From NCBI GenBank assembly GCA_014860005.1, contig JACZKP010000021.1:1-31822 (forward strand): a stretch of 31,822 nt of DNA. Reading direction: 5' to 3'. The position numbers and the translations under genes were made by a program. The notes below the pieces were generated by a model. It saw only the letters and a list, made by a program, of their open reading frames with translations. It had not been told where the DNA came from and searched no databases. The DNA is from Verrucomicrobiota bacterium. Its GTDB lineage: Bacteria; Verrucomicrobiota; Verrucomicrobiae; Limisphaerales; UBA11358. Positions 1-6,647 of the stretch are shown piece after piece (position 1 is the first letter of the stretch; each line of letters begins with the position of its first letter).

Positions 1-139
1 TGCCGGAACGGTACCCAAAAGTACAGTTACAATTGTGTTACAGAAAGCAAACAATCCGGTGGCGTCCTTTGGGATCGGCTTTCTGCCTCCAACTTCGCTC
101 AACGCATCGCCCCGCCAAGTTTCAAAATGAGAACTGCTG
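1..139. repeat. Left copy of 139-bp terminal inverted repeat
   Basis: The first 139 bases are the exact reverse complement of 31683-31821; I compared them base by base and saw no mismatch. Homology stops sharply at 139/140, where the left copy continues with g and the right copy with the equivalent of c. The inner end reads CAGCAGTTCTCATTTTGAAA when read outward from the window. The repeat extends beyond the window, so its full length and identity cannot be seen. It is most likely the end of a multicopy element at which the assembly broke. No transposase is visible. Confidence 0.95.
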
Positions 140-504
140 GCGAGCCGCGCATCGGTATTGTCGCGGGCGGGCTTTGGTCCCGGACGGGCCAAGGCGGAGT
201 AAATGCGTGTCTTCGTGGAATCCTGCACCACAAGCATTGCCACTGTCCCCTGATTCCAGAGCATCTTGTGCCACTCGGCCTCCTGTTGGAGGTCTGCTCG
301 CGCTACGCTCTTAAAGTAAATCGTCGGTTTCCCCTCCACGCACAGGACGGCGCAGAGACCGAATTCATCCCACGCCCGTTGAAGATGCTGACGATAGGGA
401 CGCACTTCAGCTACAGCTTCCCAGTCGGCTGGTTTTCGGAAAAAGCCGGGGAAACCCTTCGCATTCGTGGCGGCAGCGAGCTTGGATTTTGCGGGGCTAT
501 TCAC
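1..504 (-). CDS. N-terminal part of a putative N-6 DNA methylase-like protein, running off the window
   Basis: The reverse strand is open for 168 codons from a GTG at 504 to the window edge; an in-frame stop lies just upstream, so GTG is the likely start. Residues around 15-110 contain FFRKPADWEAVAEVRPYRQ, a segment ending CVEGKPTIYFKSV, then WNQGTVAMLVVQDSTKTRIY. This pattern (family-typical 'WNQ...LLVV...R(I/V)Y') resembles the N-terminal region of class I N-6 adenine DNA methylases in restriction-modification systems; that is from memory of the family, not a search. No catalytic motif (NPPY) falls inside the window. From about residue 123 the frame lies in the 139-bp repeat, so the original gene was probably interrupted there and the last 46 residues may be repeat-encoded nonsense. 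Confidence 0.45.
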   Translation of the reverse strand, partial: MNSPAKSKLAAATNAKGFPGFFRKPADWEAVAEVRPYRQHLQRAWDEFGLCAVLCVEGKPTIYFKSVARADLQQEAEWHKMLWNQGTVAMLVVQDSTKTRIYSALARPGPKPARDNTDARLASSSHFETWRGDALSEVGGRKPIPKDATGLFAFCNTIVTVLLGTVPA

Positions 505-928
505 GTTTATTATTGGGACGGGTCATTGACGACGGTGCGAGTATGGCAAGGCAGAAGTTTGCAAGCAACCGTGTGATGTCGTCAAACCAGAACGCAGGAA
601 TGCGATTAAAAGTTGATTTCATCAGCCCTTAAAATACGCGTGGGGGTTGGACATCCGCTGGGGTAGTCGCCATTATCTTTATCTCCCGAAAAAGTCGAAC
701 AGACACGATTTGCTAAGGCGAATTAGGACAGAGTTCATCTTCAAGAAATCCACCCCACGGCAGCGCGTGGGCTTGAGTCTTATGATCCGATTTAGGCATA
801 AGAATTCTACAAGGAGCGTTCGCCGCTGGCCGGTGTGCGCTCCGAACTTATTGCCGCAGCCCTGGAGCGGGACAAAGCGCGCCGGAAAGTTTGATCGCGT
901 CTGATGCCTTTCGACCTGAGCGAACTTT
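505..928. other. Gene-poor stretch with a possible short coding remnant
   Basis: I see no intact gene here. On the forward strand, 802-894 reads EFYKERSPLAGVRSELIAAA and a further ten residues before a TGA. Upstream in the same frame comes a plausible continuation (GLESYDPI) interrupted by two stops at 793-795 and 799-801. This could be the decayed C-terminus of an unidentified protein. The rest has no convincing coding signal or hairpin. Confidence 0.25.
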
Positions 929-1258
929 TTACTTCGCCAACAAAGTGCGGGCCCGATTAGCCAGTGCCTCGTCTTTTAACCCCTTTGACCGCTCAATTCG
1001 TTTCTCACCCAGGTCCTCTTTGCCAACGCGGCCCGCGGCGATTTCATCCAACAGCACTCCGTTGCGCGATTCGTCCCGCAACAACGCGTCCAGCGCGGAC
1101 TCCCGATTGGATTTCGAGTAATGACCCAGACCTTGGACAGTGGCGCGGGGGCGGGGGCGCCCGCGGACACTCGCCGCAGCAACCAGCGCGGCGACCCACC
1201 GCAGCGGGAACGAGAAAGTCTCCCCACCTGCTTCACCTTCGCTTCGGCAGGGCCATGC
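929..1258 (-). pseudogene. C-terminal remnant of a PVC-type cytochrome/dehydrogenase HEAT region
   Basis: The reverse-strand frame between a stop at 1259-1261 and the TAA at 929-931 has no good start. It ends with about 60 residues containing ESALDALLRDESRNGVLLDE, IAAGRVGKEDLGEKRIERSK and ALANRARTLLAK. This matches the usual end of the HEAT-like segment before the CxxCH heme domain in Verrucomicrobia/Planctomycetes membrane-bound dehydrogenase-like proteins. It lies directly downstream of the 1273-3912 gene on the same strand, and that gene itself lacks the heme domain. The first ~50 residues of the frame (PLRWVAALVAAASVRGRPRP region) do not look like the family. I read this as leftover sequence of the same or a related gene after deletion and rearrangement. 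Confidence 0.45.
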
Positions 1259-1272
1259 TTATCACCCCGACA

Positions 1273-3912
1273 TCACTTCAAATACTTGTCCAGCGCCTTC
1301 ATCGTTTCATCAAGACAGTACTTGATGTAGTAATCCGGCTTTTCGGGATCGGCTTCCTTTTCCAAGGCTTCGAGGGCGACTTCCGCCGCGCGGGCGGTGG
1401 TGAAGAAGCTGCACGCGCGGACGGCTTCCAGCCGCACACGCGGATGCTCGTCCCGCGCCTGGACGGACAGCAACGCGAGCGGGTCGTTCACCCGGTCGCG
1501 CCAGTAACAGAGGACACGGGTGGCGGCGGCGCGGGCGCGGTAGTCAGATGAGCGGAGCATCCGCTTGAGCAAATCCTCGTTCACGACGTTGTGCCATTGC
1601 TGCACCCAGAGCGCCTCCATCATCTGGTGTTCATAATTGGCGTCCTTGTTATCGAGCGACGAAGTCCATTTTTTCAGCGCAGCAACGACCTTGGCACTGT
1701 CGTGTTTGCTCAGTTCGATTTTGGCGCGCGTGCGGACGTCGTCCTCCGGTTCCTTGAGGAGGTTCAGCAATTTTTCCACCGGCTCGCCGTGAACCTTCGC
1801 CAGTTTAAGCAAAGGTCGGCCTTCGTAAGTGATGCGGTAGATGCGGCCATGCTGGTGGTCGCGATGCGGATCGCGAATGTGATGTTGCATGTGGCCGATC
1901 AACTGTTGCGCCCAGTCGAGGAAATAGATCGAACCGTCCGGCGCAACGCCTACGCCCACCGGTCGAAAGTTGGGATCATCGGATTTCACCAGGTCCGTCA
2001 GCGTTTCGCCTTTCAGGCCGGCACCGTCTTCGCTCACTTTCACGCGATAGATGCCCTGAAAGCCAATGACGTTGCAGTTCAGGAAATTGCCCTGGAACTC
2101 CTCCGGAAAATGCCGGCTGGTAAGCAGGGCCGTGCCGGCGCAGGGCCGCGACGGCTGTTTCCAAAACTTGCGCATGGCCGGATGTTTGGCCGGATAATCA
2201 AGATAACCGCTGAAGGCCGGGCCAAAGTAATTCTCGTTGCCGGTGGCGTCGGTGATGAGGTCATTGCCCCAACGATCGAACACGCGCCCATGCGGATTTG
2301 CGAAGCCGTAGGGCACGTAGCGTTCAAATTTGTGGGTGAGCGGTTCGTAACGATAGATGCAGCCATCGTTGTTGCGCACCGGCCCGATGGCCGTTTCCAC
2401 CTGCGTGCGATGGAACACGCCATCGCTGAGATACGTTGCTCCGCCGGGATCGAGGACCAAGGAGTTGGCCGTGTGATGCGAATCCGCCGAGTCCAGGCCC
2501 ATGAGCACGCGCTCCTTCCAATCGGCTTTGCCGTCGCCGTTGGTGTCGCGCACAAACCACAGATCAGGCGCTTGCACCACCAACACGCCGTCCTTGAAGA
2601 ACTGAAAGCCCGTCGGACAGTTCAGATCGTCGAGGAACGTCGTCACCTTGTCGGCCTTGCCGTCGTTATTCGTGTCTTCAAACACTAGGAGTTTGTCGCC
2701 GATGGTGCTGGTTGGAGTGCGTTCGGGATAACTCGGCCACACCGCGACCCAGAGCCGGCCCCGCGTGTCGAAGGCCATCTGTACAGGATTCACTAGTTCG
2801 GGAAACTCAGCCTCGCTGGCAAACAAATTCACCTTGCAGCCTTCCGCCAGCTTCATGCGCTGGATGGCCTGCTCCGCGTTGAGATAAGGCTGAACATCCG
2901 GCTTGTTCGATTGGATGGTTTGAAGCGGTGGCAGGTTTGAATCATCCACTTTGAGATCGCCGCCCTTGGCCACCGCCCAGACCCGGCGATCACGGTTGGC
3001 GGTCTTCACGTCGCGTTGCGACATTTCCTGCTGCATGATGTCGTAATTGGTGATCTTGGGGCTGCCCGCGCCGGCCTTGGGGAATTCGAGCTTGGAGCGC
3101 CCGCCATAAACATTGTAACCGTCCACCGTGCGATAACGGGCGTGCCACTCGAGATTTTTTTCAAGCACGGCCGCGCGGAGTTTTTCAAAGTCACCGCGCG
3201 GCGCCGCTTCGCCGAACAACCCTCGAAAAATCTCCGACGCCAGCGCCTGGTCGCCCGCCTCGGTGAGGTGCAGCGCGTTGAACGTGAGTGGTCTTCCTTG
3301 TTGTGCCGCTTGCGCATAAAGCCGCTGTGAAATCGTGAACAAATCCACGAACGGCACGCCATTGGCCTTGGCAATCTCCGCCATCGCGGCGGAATACTTT
3401 TTCAGATTTTCGTTGTTGACCGCAGGATCGGGGAGATTGGCGTCGTTGATCTTTTCGTTGGCCAACGGCGAGAACAGCACCAGGCGTGGCGACCCTTTGC
3501 CGTTGTAGTTCTTTGCCTTGGTGTCCTTGAGGAATTTGTCGAGGTCTTGCTTGAACTTCGCGAGGCCCGCGTCAGCTTTGAACGATTCATTGAAACCGAA
3601 AAAGGCGAGGATGACGTCCGCCTTGGTTTTCGTGAGCCAATCGTCTGGCGACCCGAAATTCTCCGAGCGATGACGGAACGCGACTTCATCGCCGGACACC
3701 GCGAGATTGCGGAAAACGAGATCGTATTGCGGGTGTTTCGCGTGAATAAGCGTTTCCAGCCAGCCGTGATGCTGCATCCGGTCGGCGAGGGCATTGCCGA
3801 TGAGGCAAACATGGTCGCCAGGCTTCAGTTCCAGCGCCGCGGCGTCAACCCGCATTGGCGTCACGGCGACAAGCGACAAAACAAGGGCAAACAAAAGGCG
3901 AAATGGCTTCAT
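1273..3912 (-). CDS. GDSL-domain / PVC-type membrane-bound dehydrogenase-like protein without heme domain
   Basis: An exported 879-residue protein: MKPFRLLFALVLSLVAVTPM is a Sec signal peptide. Residues about 25-260 form an SGNH/GDSL-like domain (VCLIGNALADRMQHHGW, then FRNLAVSGDE and AFFGFNESF). The block-I serine is absent: the sequence is IGNAL rather than GDS, a variant I recall from this PVC group. Residues about 345-660 form a beta-propeller of the putative membrane-bound dehydrogenase type (NPVQMAFDTRGRLWVAVWPS, repeated NGDGKAD strands, ANPHGRVFDRWGNDLITDAT). Residues about 690-875 are HEAT-like helices. Many relatives continue to a CxxCH c-type heme domain; this one ends at DKYLK with no CxxCH. 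A likely role is periplasmic sugar or polymer oxidation, but the substrate is unknown. It is divergent from the SPFH gene. Confidence 0.85.
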   Translation of the reverse strand: MKPFRLLFALVLSLVAVTPMRVDAAALELKPGDHVCLIGNALADRMQHHGWLETLIHAKHPQYDLVFRNLAVSGDEVAFRHRSENFGSPDDWLTKTKADVILAFFGFNESFKADAGLAKFKQDLDKFLKDTKAKNYNGKGSPRLVLFSPLANEKINDANLPDPAVNNENLKKYSAAMAEIAKANGVPFVDLFTISQRLYAQAAQQGRPLTFNALHLTEAGDQALASEIFRGLFGEAAPRGDFEKLRAAVLEKNLEWHARYRTVDGYNVYGGRSKLEFPKAGAGSPKITNYDIMQQEMSQRDVKTANRDRRVWAVAKGGDLKVDDSNLPPLQTIQSNKPDVQPYLNAEQAIQRMKLAEGCKVNLFASEAEFPELVNPVQMAFDTRGRLWVAVWPSYPERTPTSTIGDKLLVFEDTNNDGKADKVTTFLDDLNCPTGFQFFKDGVLVVQAPDLWFVRDTNGDGKADWKERVLMGLDSADSHHTANSLVLDPGGATYLSDGVFHRTQVETAIGPVRNNDGCIYRYEPLTHKFERYVPYGFANPHGRVFDRWGNDLITDATGNENYFGPAFSGYLDYPAKHPAMRKFWKQPSRPCAGTALLTSRHFPEEFQGNFLNCNVIGFQGIYRVKVSEDGAGLKGETLTDLVKSDDPNFRPVGVGVAPDGSIYFLDWAQQLIGHMQHHIRDPHRDHQHGRIYRITYEGRPLLKLAKVHGEPVEKLLNLLKEPEDDVRTRAKIELSKHDSAKVVAALKKWTSSLDNKDANYEHQMMEALWVQQWHNVVNEDLLKRMLRSSDYRARAAATRVLCYWRDRVNDPLALLSVQARDEHPRVRLEAVRACSFFTTARAAEVALEALEKEADPEKPDYYIKYCLDETMKALDKYLK

Positions 3913-4126
3913 TGGGGCAAAGGCTCAGAAGAAAGACGCCTGACCGCAACAGAAATTTTCTGGAGTGCAAGCGTCCGGAGGAATCCATTCGCGCGTCGGG
4001 ATCTGACAAGGCAGGATATGAACACCGTCGCGCTAACCCGGATGGGGATTACACAAATCCCCGCAAATTATTCTTCCCTGTTTCTGGTTTTGGATAAAGA
4101 TACGGCAACAAAACGAAAGGCAACCT

Positions 4127-5209
4127 ATGGGACTTTTAGACTATCTGAAAACGCAGTTCCTGGAAATCATCCAATGGGAGGACGATTCGCGCGACACGCT
4201 CTCGTGGCGCTTTCCGGACGAGGACAAGGAAATCAAACGCGGCGCGCAACTCATCGTGCGCGAATCGCAGGTGGCGCAGTTCATCTACCTCGGCCAGTTC
4301 GGCGACACCTTCGGCCCGGGCAAACATTCGCTCACCACCGACAACATCCCGATTCTCTCCACGATCAAAGGCTGGAAGTACGGCTTTGAATCGCCGTTCA
4401 AGGCGGACATTTACTACGTCACCACGCGCCTCTTCACCGGCAACAAATGGGGCACGGCCAACCCGGTCATGTTGCGCGACAAGGATTTTGGCATCGTGCG
4501 CGCGCGCGCCTATGGCATCTATGACTTCAAGGTCGTGGACGTAAAAACGTTCCTCAAGGAAGTCGCGGGCACGGACCATCAATTCCGGCTGGATGAGTTT
4601 GCGGACACGATGCGCTCGCGCATTGTCAGCGTGTTCACCAACGCGCTCGCGTCGGCCAACGTGCCCGTGCTGGACGTGGCGGCGCGTTACTCGGAATTGG
4701 GCGCGGCGCTCCTGCCGCTCATCAATCCGGAAGTGGTCAGCAAATACGGCCTCGAAATCACGAGCTTCATCGTCGAGAACGTGTCTGTCCCGCCGGAAGT
4801 GGAACAGGCGATTGACAAGCGCAGCAGCATGGCGGCGATTGGCAACCTGAACGACTACGTGAAATTCCAAATGGCCGAAGCGATGACCAAGGGCGGCGGT
4901 GAGGCGGGCGGCATGGCCAGCACCGCAGCCGGATTGGGCGCTGGACTGGCAATGGGCCAACAGATGATGGCCGCAATGGGCGCGCAACAAACCACACCCG
5001 CTGTCGCCCCGGCAGGGGCTGTGCCACCGCCCATTTCAGCAGCAGGCGGAATCCCTGAGTTGCTCGGCACAGGCGATGTCGCGAAAGCTCTCGGTGTAAG
5101 CGACGCTGACGTGCTGGCCACACTTGAAAGTGGCGAACTCAAGGGCAAGAAGATCGGTTCAACGTGGCGTGTGACACGGACGGCACTGGATGAGTTTTTG
5201 AAGTCTTGA
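4127..5209 (+). CDS. SPFH/band-7 domain protein with C-terminal helix-turn-helix
   Basis: A 360-residue protein. Residues 1-250 match the COG4260-type SPFH family (YdjI-like; 'virion core protein' in old annotations): it starts MGLLDYLKTQFLEIIQWEDD, has FGDTFGPGKHSL and YGIYDFKVVDVKTFL, and ends in a helical segment (VSVPPEVEQAIDKRSSMAAI). A Gly/Ala/Met-rich linker (about 255-305) follows. The C-terminal 50 residues form an excisionase/MerR-like helix-turn-helix (GDVAKALGVSDADVLATLES, IGSTWRVTRTALDEFL). Relatives often end in a zinc ribbon instead; here a separate zinc-ribbon membrane protein lies downstream at 6648. A likely role is membrane scaffolding or envelope stress. The ATG at 4127 follows aaaggcaacct, an acceptable ribosome site. 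Confidence 0.85.
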   Translation: MGLLDYLKTQFLEIIQWEDDSRDTLSWRFPDEDKEIKRGAQLIVRESQVAQFIYLGQFGDTFGPGKHSLTTDNIPILSTIKGWKYGFESPFKADIYYVTTRLFTGNKWGTANPVMLRDKDFGIVRARAYGIYDFKVVDVKTFLKEVAGTDHQFRLDEFADTMRSRIVSVFTNALASANVPVLDVAARYSELGAALLPLINPEVVSKYGLEITSFIVENVSVPPEVEQAIDKRSSMAAIGNLNDYVKFQMAEAMTKGGGEAGGMASTAAGLGAGLAMGQQMMAAMGAQQTTPAVAPAGAVPPPISAAGGIPELLGTGDVAKALGVSDADVLATLESGELKGKKIGSTWRVTRTALDEFLKS

Positions 5210-5220
5210 ATTCAAACTAA

Positions 5221-5985
5221 TTGAACTCCGTGCGAATCTCGGTAGCTAAAGCAATTCGTGAGAGAATGCTGGTCGACGTTTGCCGAAAGGTTGAAGGTGT
5301 TGACAGCATTGATGGATTCGTTTTGGCTGCATCCAGAAATTGGTTACTTCTGAAAGGTGCGGATGAGTTGCAGCCGGATGGCTTCTGGATTTTGCGCAGG
5401 GACAAGGTGATTTCACTCCAGCGGTCAAAATTCCAGGCGTTTAAGGAGCAGGTGATGAAACGCTCGGGTTTGCTGGCTCGACTCAGCGCCCTTCCTCCGG
5501 TTGAACTGACTGACATTCATTCAATTCTCCGTTCGTTCATCAGGAACAATCGCTTCTGCATTCTTTTCACCGAGAACCAAAAGGAGTGGTGGCGCATTCA
5601 TTGTGCGGTCATCGAAGTGAGTCAAGACAGCCTTTGCCTACATCCTTTTAACGGGGCGGGTCAATGGGATAGGGTAAGAACGGGTGGACGTTGGAAACCA
5701 AAAACCATAACTGCGATCCGTTTTGATAGTCACTATCTCCGGCTTTACGAGAAATACTCTCCAAGAAACGCCTTAACGCTGGAGACTCTCCGAGCCCCTG
5801 CCCTTATTCGCCCCAAGCCTGAGCCATTGCCCAAGAGAAATTCTCCTGCCCGGCGTGTGGAGAGGCGGCGGAATGGAATCCCGCCAAGCAATCGCTCGTC
5901 TGTCCGTTCTGCCGCTTCGGCGCTGGTTCGCGAAGAAGCCCAAAGTTTGACACGATTCGACGCAAGTGCGATAAACAGGCCGTGA
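5221..5985 (+). CDS. Hypothetical protein with a frame-shifted C-terminal tail
   Basis: The frame starts just after a TAA at 5218; possible starts are TTG 5221, GTG 5230 or ATG 5266 (preceded by gagaga). Residues 1-182 look like a genuine soluble alpha/beta protein (VEGVDSIDGFVLAASRNWLL, LQPDGFWILRRDKVISLQRS), a family of unknown function seen in scattered bacteria. From about residue 183 the sequence becomes Arg/Pro/Ser-rich because the frame runs through a degenerate copy of the zinc-ribbon gene start (5815-5912) in the wrong frame and stops at 5985. The biological C-terminus is therefore probably altered. It sits 11 bp after the SPFH gene, so co-transcription is likely. I cannot assign a function. 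Confidence 0.65.
   Translation: MNSVRISVAKAIRERMLVDVCRKVEGVDSIDGFVLAASRNWLLLKGADELQPDGFWILRRDKVISLQRSKFQAFKEQVMKRSGLLARLSALPPVELTDIHSILRSFIRNNRFCILFTENQKEWWRIHCAVIEVSQDSLCLHPFNGAGQWDRVRTGGRWKPKTITAIRFDSHYLRLYEKYSPRNALTLETLRAPALIRPKPEPLPKRNSPARRVERRRNGIPPSNRSSVRSAASALVREEAQSLTRFDASAINRP
5815..5912 (+). pseudogene. Truncated copy of the start of the zinc-ribbon gene
   Basis: Bases 5837-5912 match 6671-6746 over 76 bp with four substitutions. The match continues weakly upstream to 5815, where the start codon ATG of the intact gene aligns with AAG. Read in the zinc-ribbon frame it gives EKFSCPACGEAAEWNPAKQS then LVCPFC, the first CxxC...CxxC ribbon of the gene at 6648. It has no start codon, a stop (TGA) just upstream in frame, and no homology beyond the second CxxC. 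It is a partial duplication or the stump left by an insertion. Confidence 0.8.
5947..5975 (+). promoter_or_regulatory. Possible sigma70-type promoter, giving a leaderless start
   Basis: TTGACA at 5947-5952 (perfect -35) is followed after 17 bases by GATAAA at 5970-5975 (four of six matches to TATAAT). A start of transcription about seven bases downstream would coincide with the GTG at 5982, giving a leaderless message for the small ORF before the PIN gene. This is pattern-only evidence, and one such match could arise by chance in 32 kb. Confidence 0.3.
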
Positions 5986-6158
5986 AGACCAGCAAAGCCA
6001 TCGTTGCCGAGCGAAAGACCCGGGGAACGCTTCTCGTTGAGAAATACCGTCCCCGCCTGAACCGCCTCACCCCAACGGAACGTCAGCACTTGCGGAATCG
6101 CGCCATGCAACTTGCCTTTGGCCATGAATCCGAAAGCGCCCCAACTCCTCGCCGCTGA
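5982..6158 (+). CDS. Small basic protein, candidate antitoxin of the PIN gene
   Basis: A 58-residue frame from GTG 5982 to TGA 6158: VKTSKAIVAERKTRGTLLVE, KYRPRLNRLTPTERQHLRNR, AMQLAFGHESESAPTPRR. It is rich in Arg/Lys with a helical middle and overlaps the start of the downstream PIN gene by 35 bp. A short basic ORF overlapping a PIN gene is the usual layout of VapBC-type toxin-antitoxin operons, hence the guess. I do not recognise a named antitoxin fold. The frame extends upstream without a stop into the zinc-ribbon remnant, so the start is uncertain. Confidence 0.45.
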   Translation: MKTSKAIVAERKTRGTLLVEKYRPRLNRLTPTERQHLRNRAMQLAFGHESESAPTPRR

Positions 6159-6633
6159 CGCCAACGTCGCGCTGGATCTTGCCCAGGAGAACGATTGGGT
6201 CCTGGATGCCTTGGCCACCATTCGCGCCCGGTTGGCGGGTTGCTCCCTGCTCGTGCCGCCGACCGTGTCTGAGGAACTCGCCTGGCTGGCCGACCACGCC
6301 GACGAATCGAAAACACGCACCGACGCCCGCAAATTCCTGCGCCACCATCGGACTTGGGGATTTGAACTGATCCGCGCAATCCCGGTGGGCGATGCTTACG
6401 TTGAAAAAGTCGCCGACCGCCTGCTCCAAGCGGCACTGCTGCCTTCCACGGAAGCCAACGACGCACGGATTCTCGCCGAAAGCGCAGCACTGGGTTGCTT
6501 CATCCTGCTCACCAGCGACGAGCATTTGCGGGCAGTTGATTTCCAGCGCCTGGGTTTCGAACTGGCCGCGTTCGATTTGACCGCGCCGGTCATCGCCACG
6601 CCGCGCGAAATTGTTCGCAAGTTCTTTCGGTAG
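6124..6633 (+). CDS. PIN-domain protein (VapC-like putative ribonuclease)
   Basis: A 169-residue protein from ATG 6124. A PIN domain spans most of it. The acidic residues expected to bind Mg/Mn are visible: D in LLAADANVALDLA near the N-terminus, E in TVSEELAWLADHA, D in EANDARILAESA, and TSDEHL near the end. PIN proteins of this type are usually endoribonuclease toxins paired with a small antitoxin, here the overlapping ORF at 5982. A TTG at 6112 is an alternative start four codons upstream. The gene lies between the two 76-bp repeats and 14 bp before the zinc-ribbon gene, which suggests it was inserted into the SPFH/zinc-ribbon group. Confidence 0.75.
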   Translation: MNPKAPQLLAADANVALDLAQENDWVLDALATIRARLAGCSLLVPPTVSEELAWLADHADESKTRTDARKFLRHHRTWGFELIRAIPVGDAYVEKVADRLLQAALLPSTEANDARILAESAALGCFILLTSDEHLRAVDFQRLGFELAAFDLTAPVIATPREIVRKFFR

Positions 6634-6647
6634 CTTGAATTGACTCC

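Noticed and set aside
33..314. Forward frames crossing the left repeat boundary
   Set aside because: They cross from repeat to unique DNA and have no protein-like composition; the reverse strand is the better coding candidate.
1591..2688. Long open frame on the forward strand
   Set aside because: It is antisense to the well-supported dehydrogenase-like gene; long antisense frames are common in high-GC coding DNA and its protein shows no family pattern.
4136..4990. Reverse-strand frame opposite the SPFH gene
   Set aside because: His/Arg-rich antisense reading of a conserved gene.
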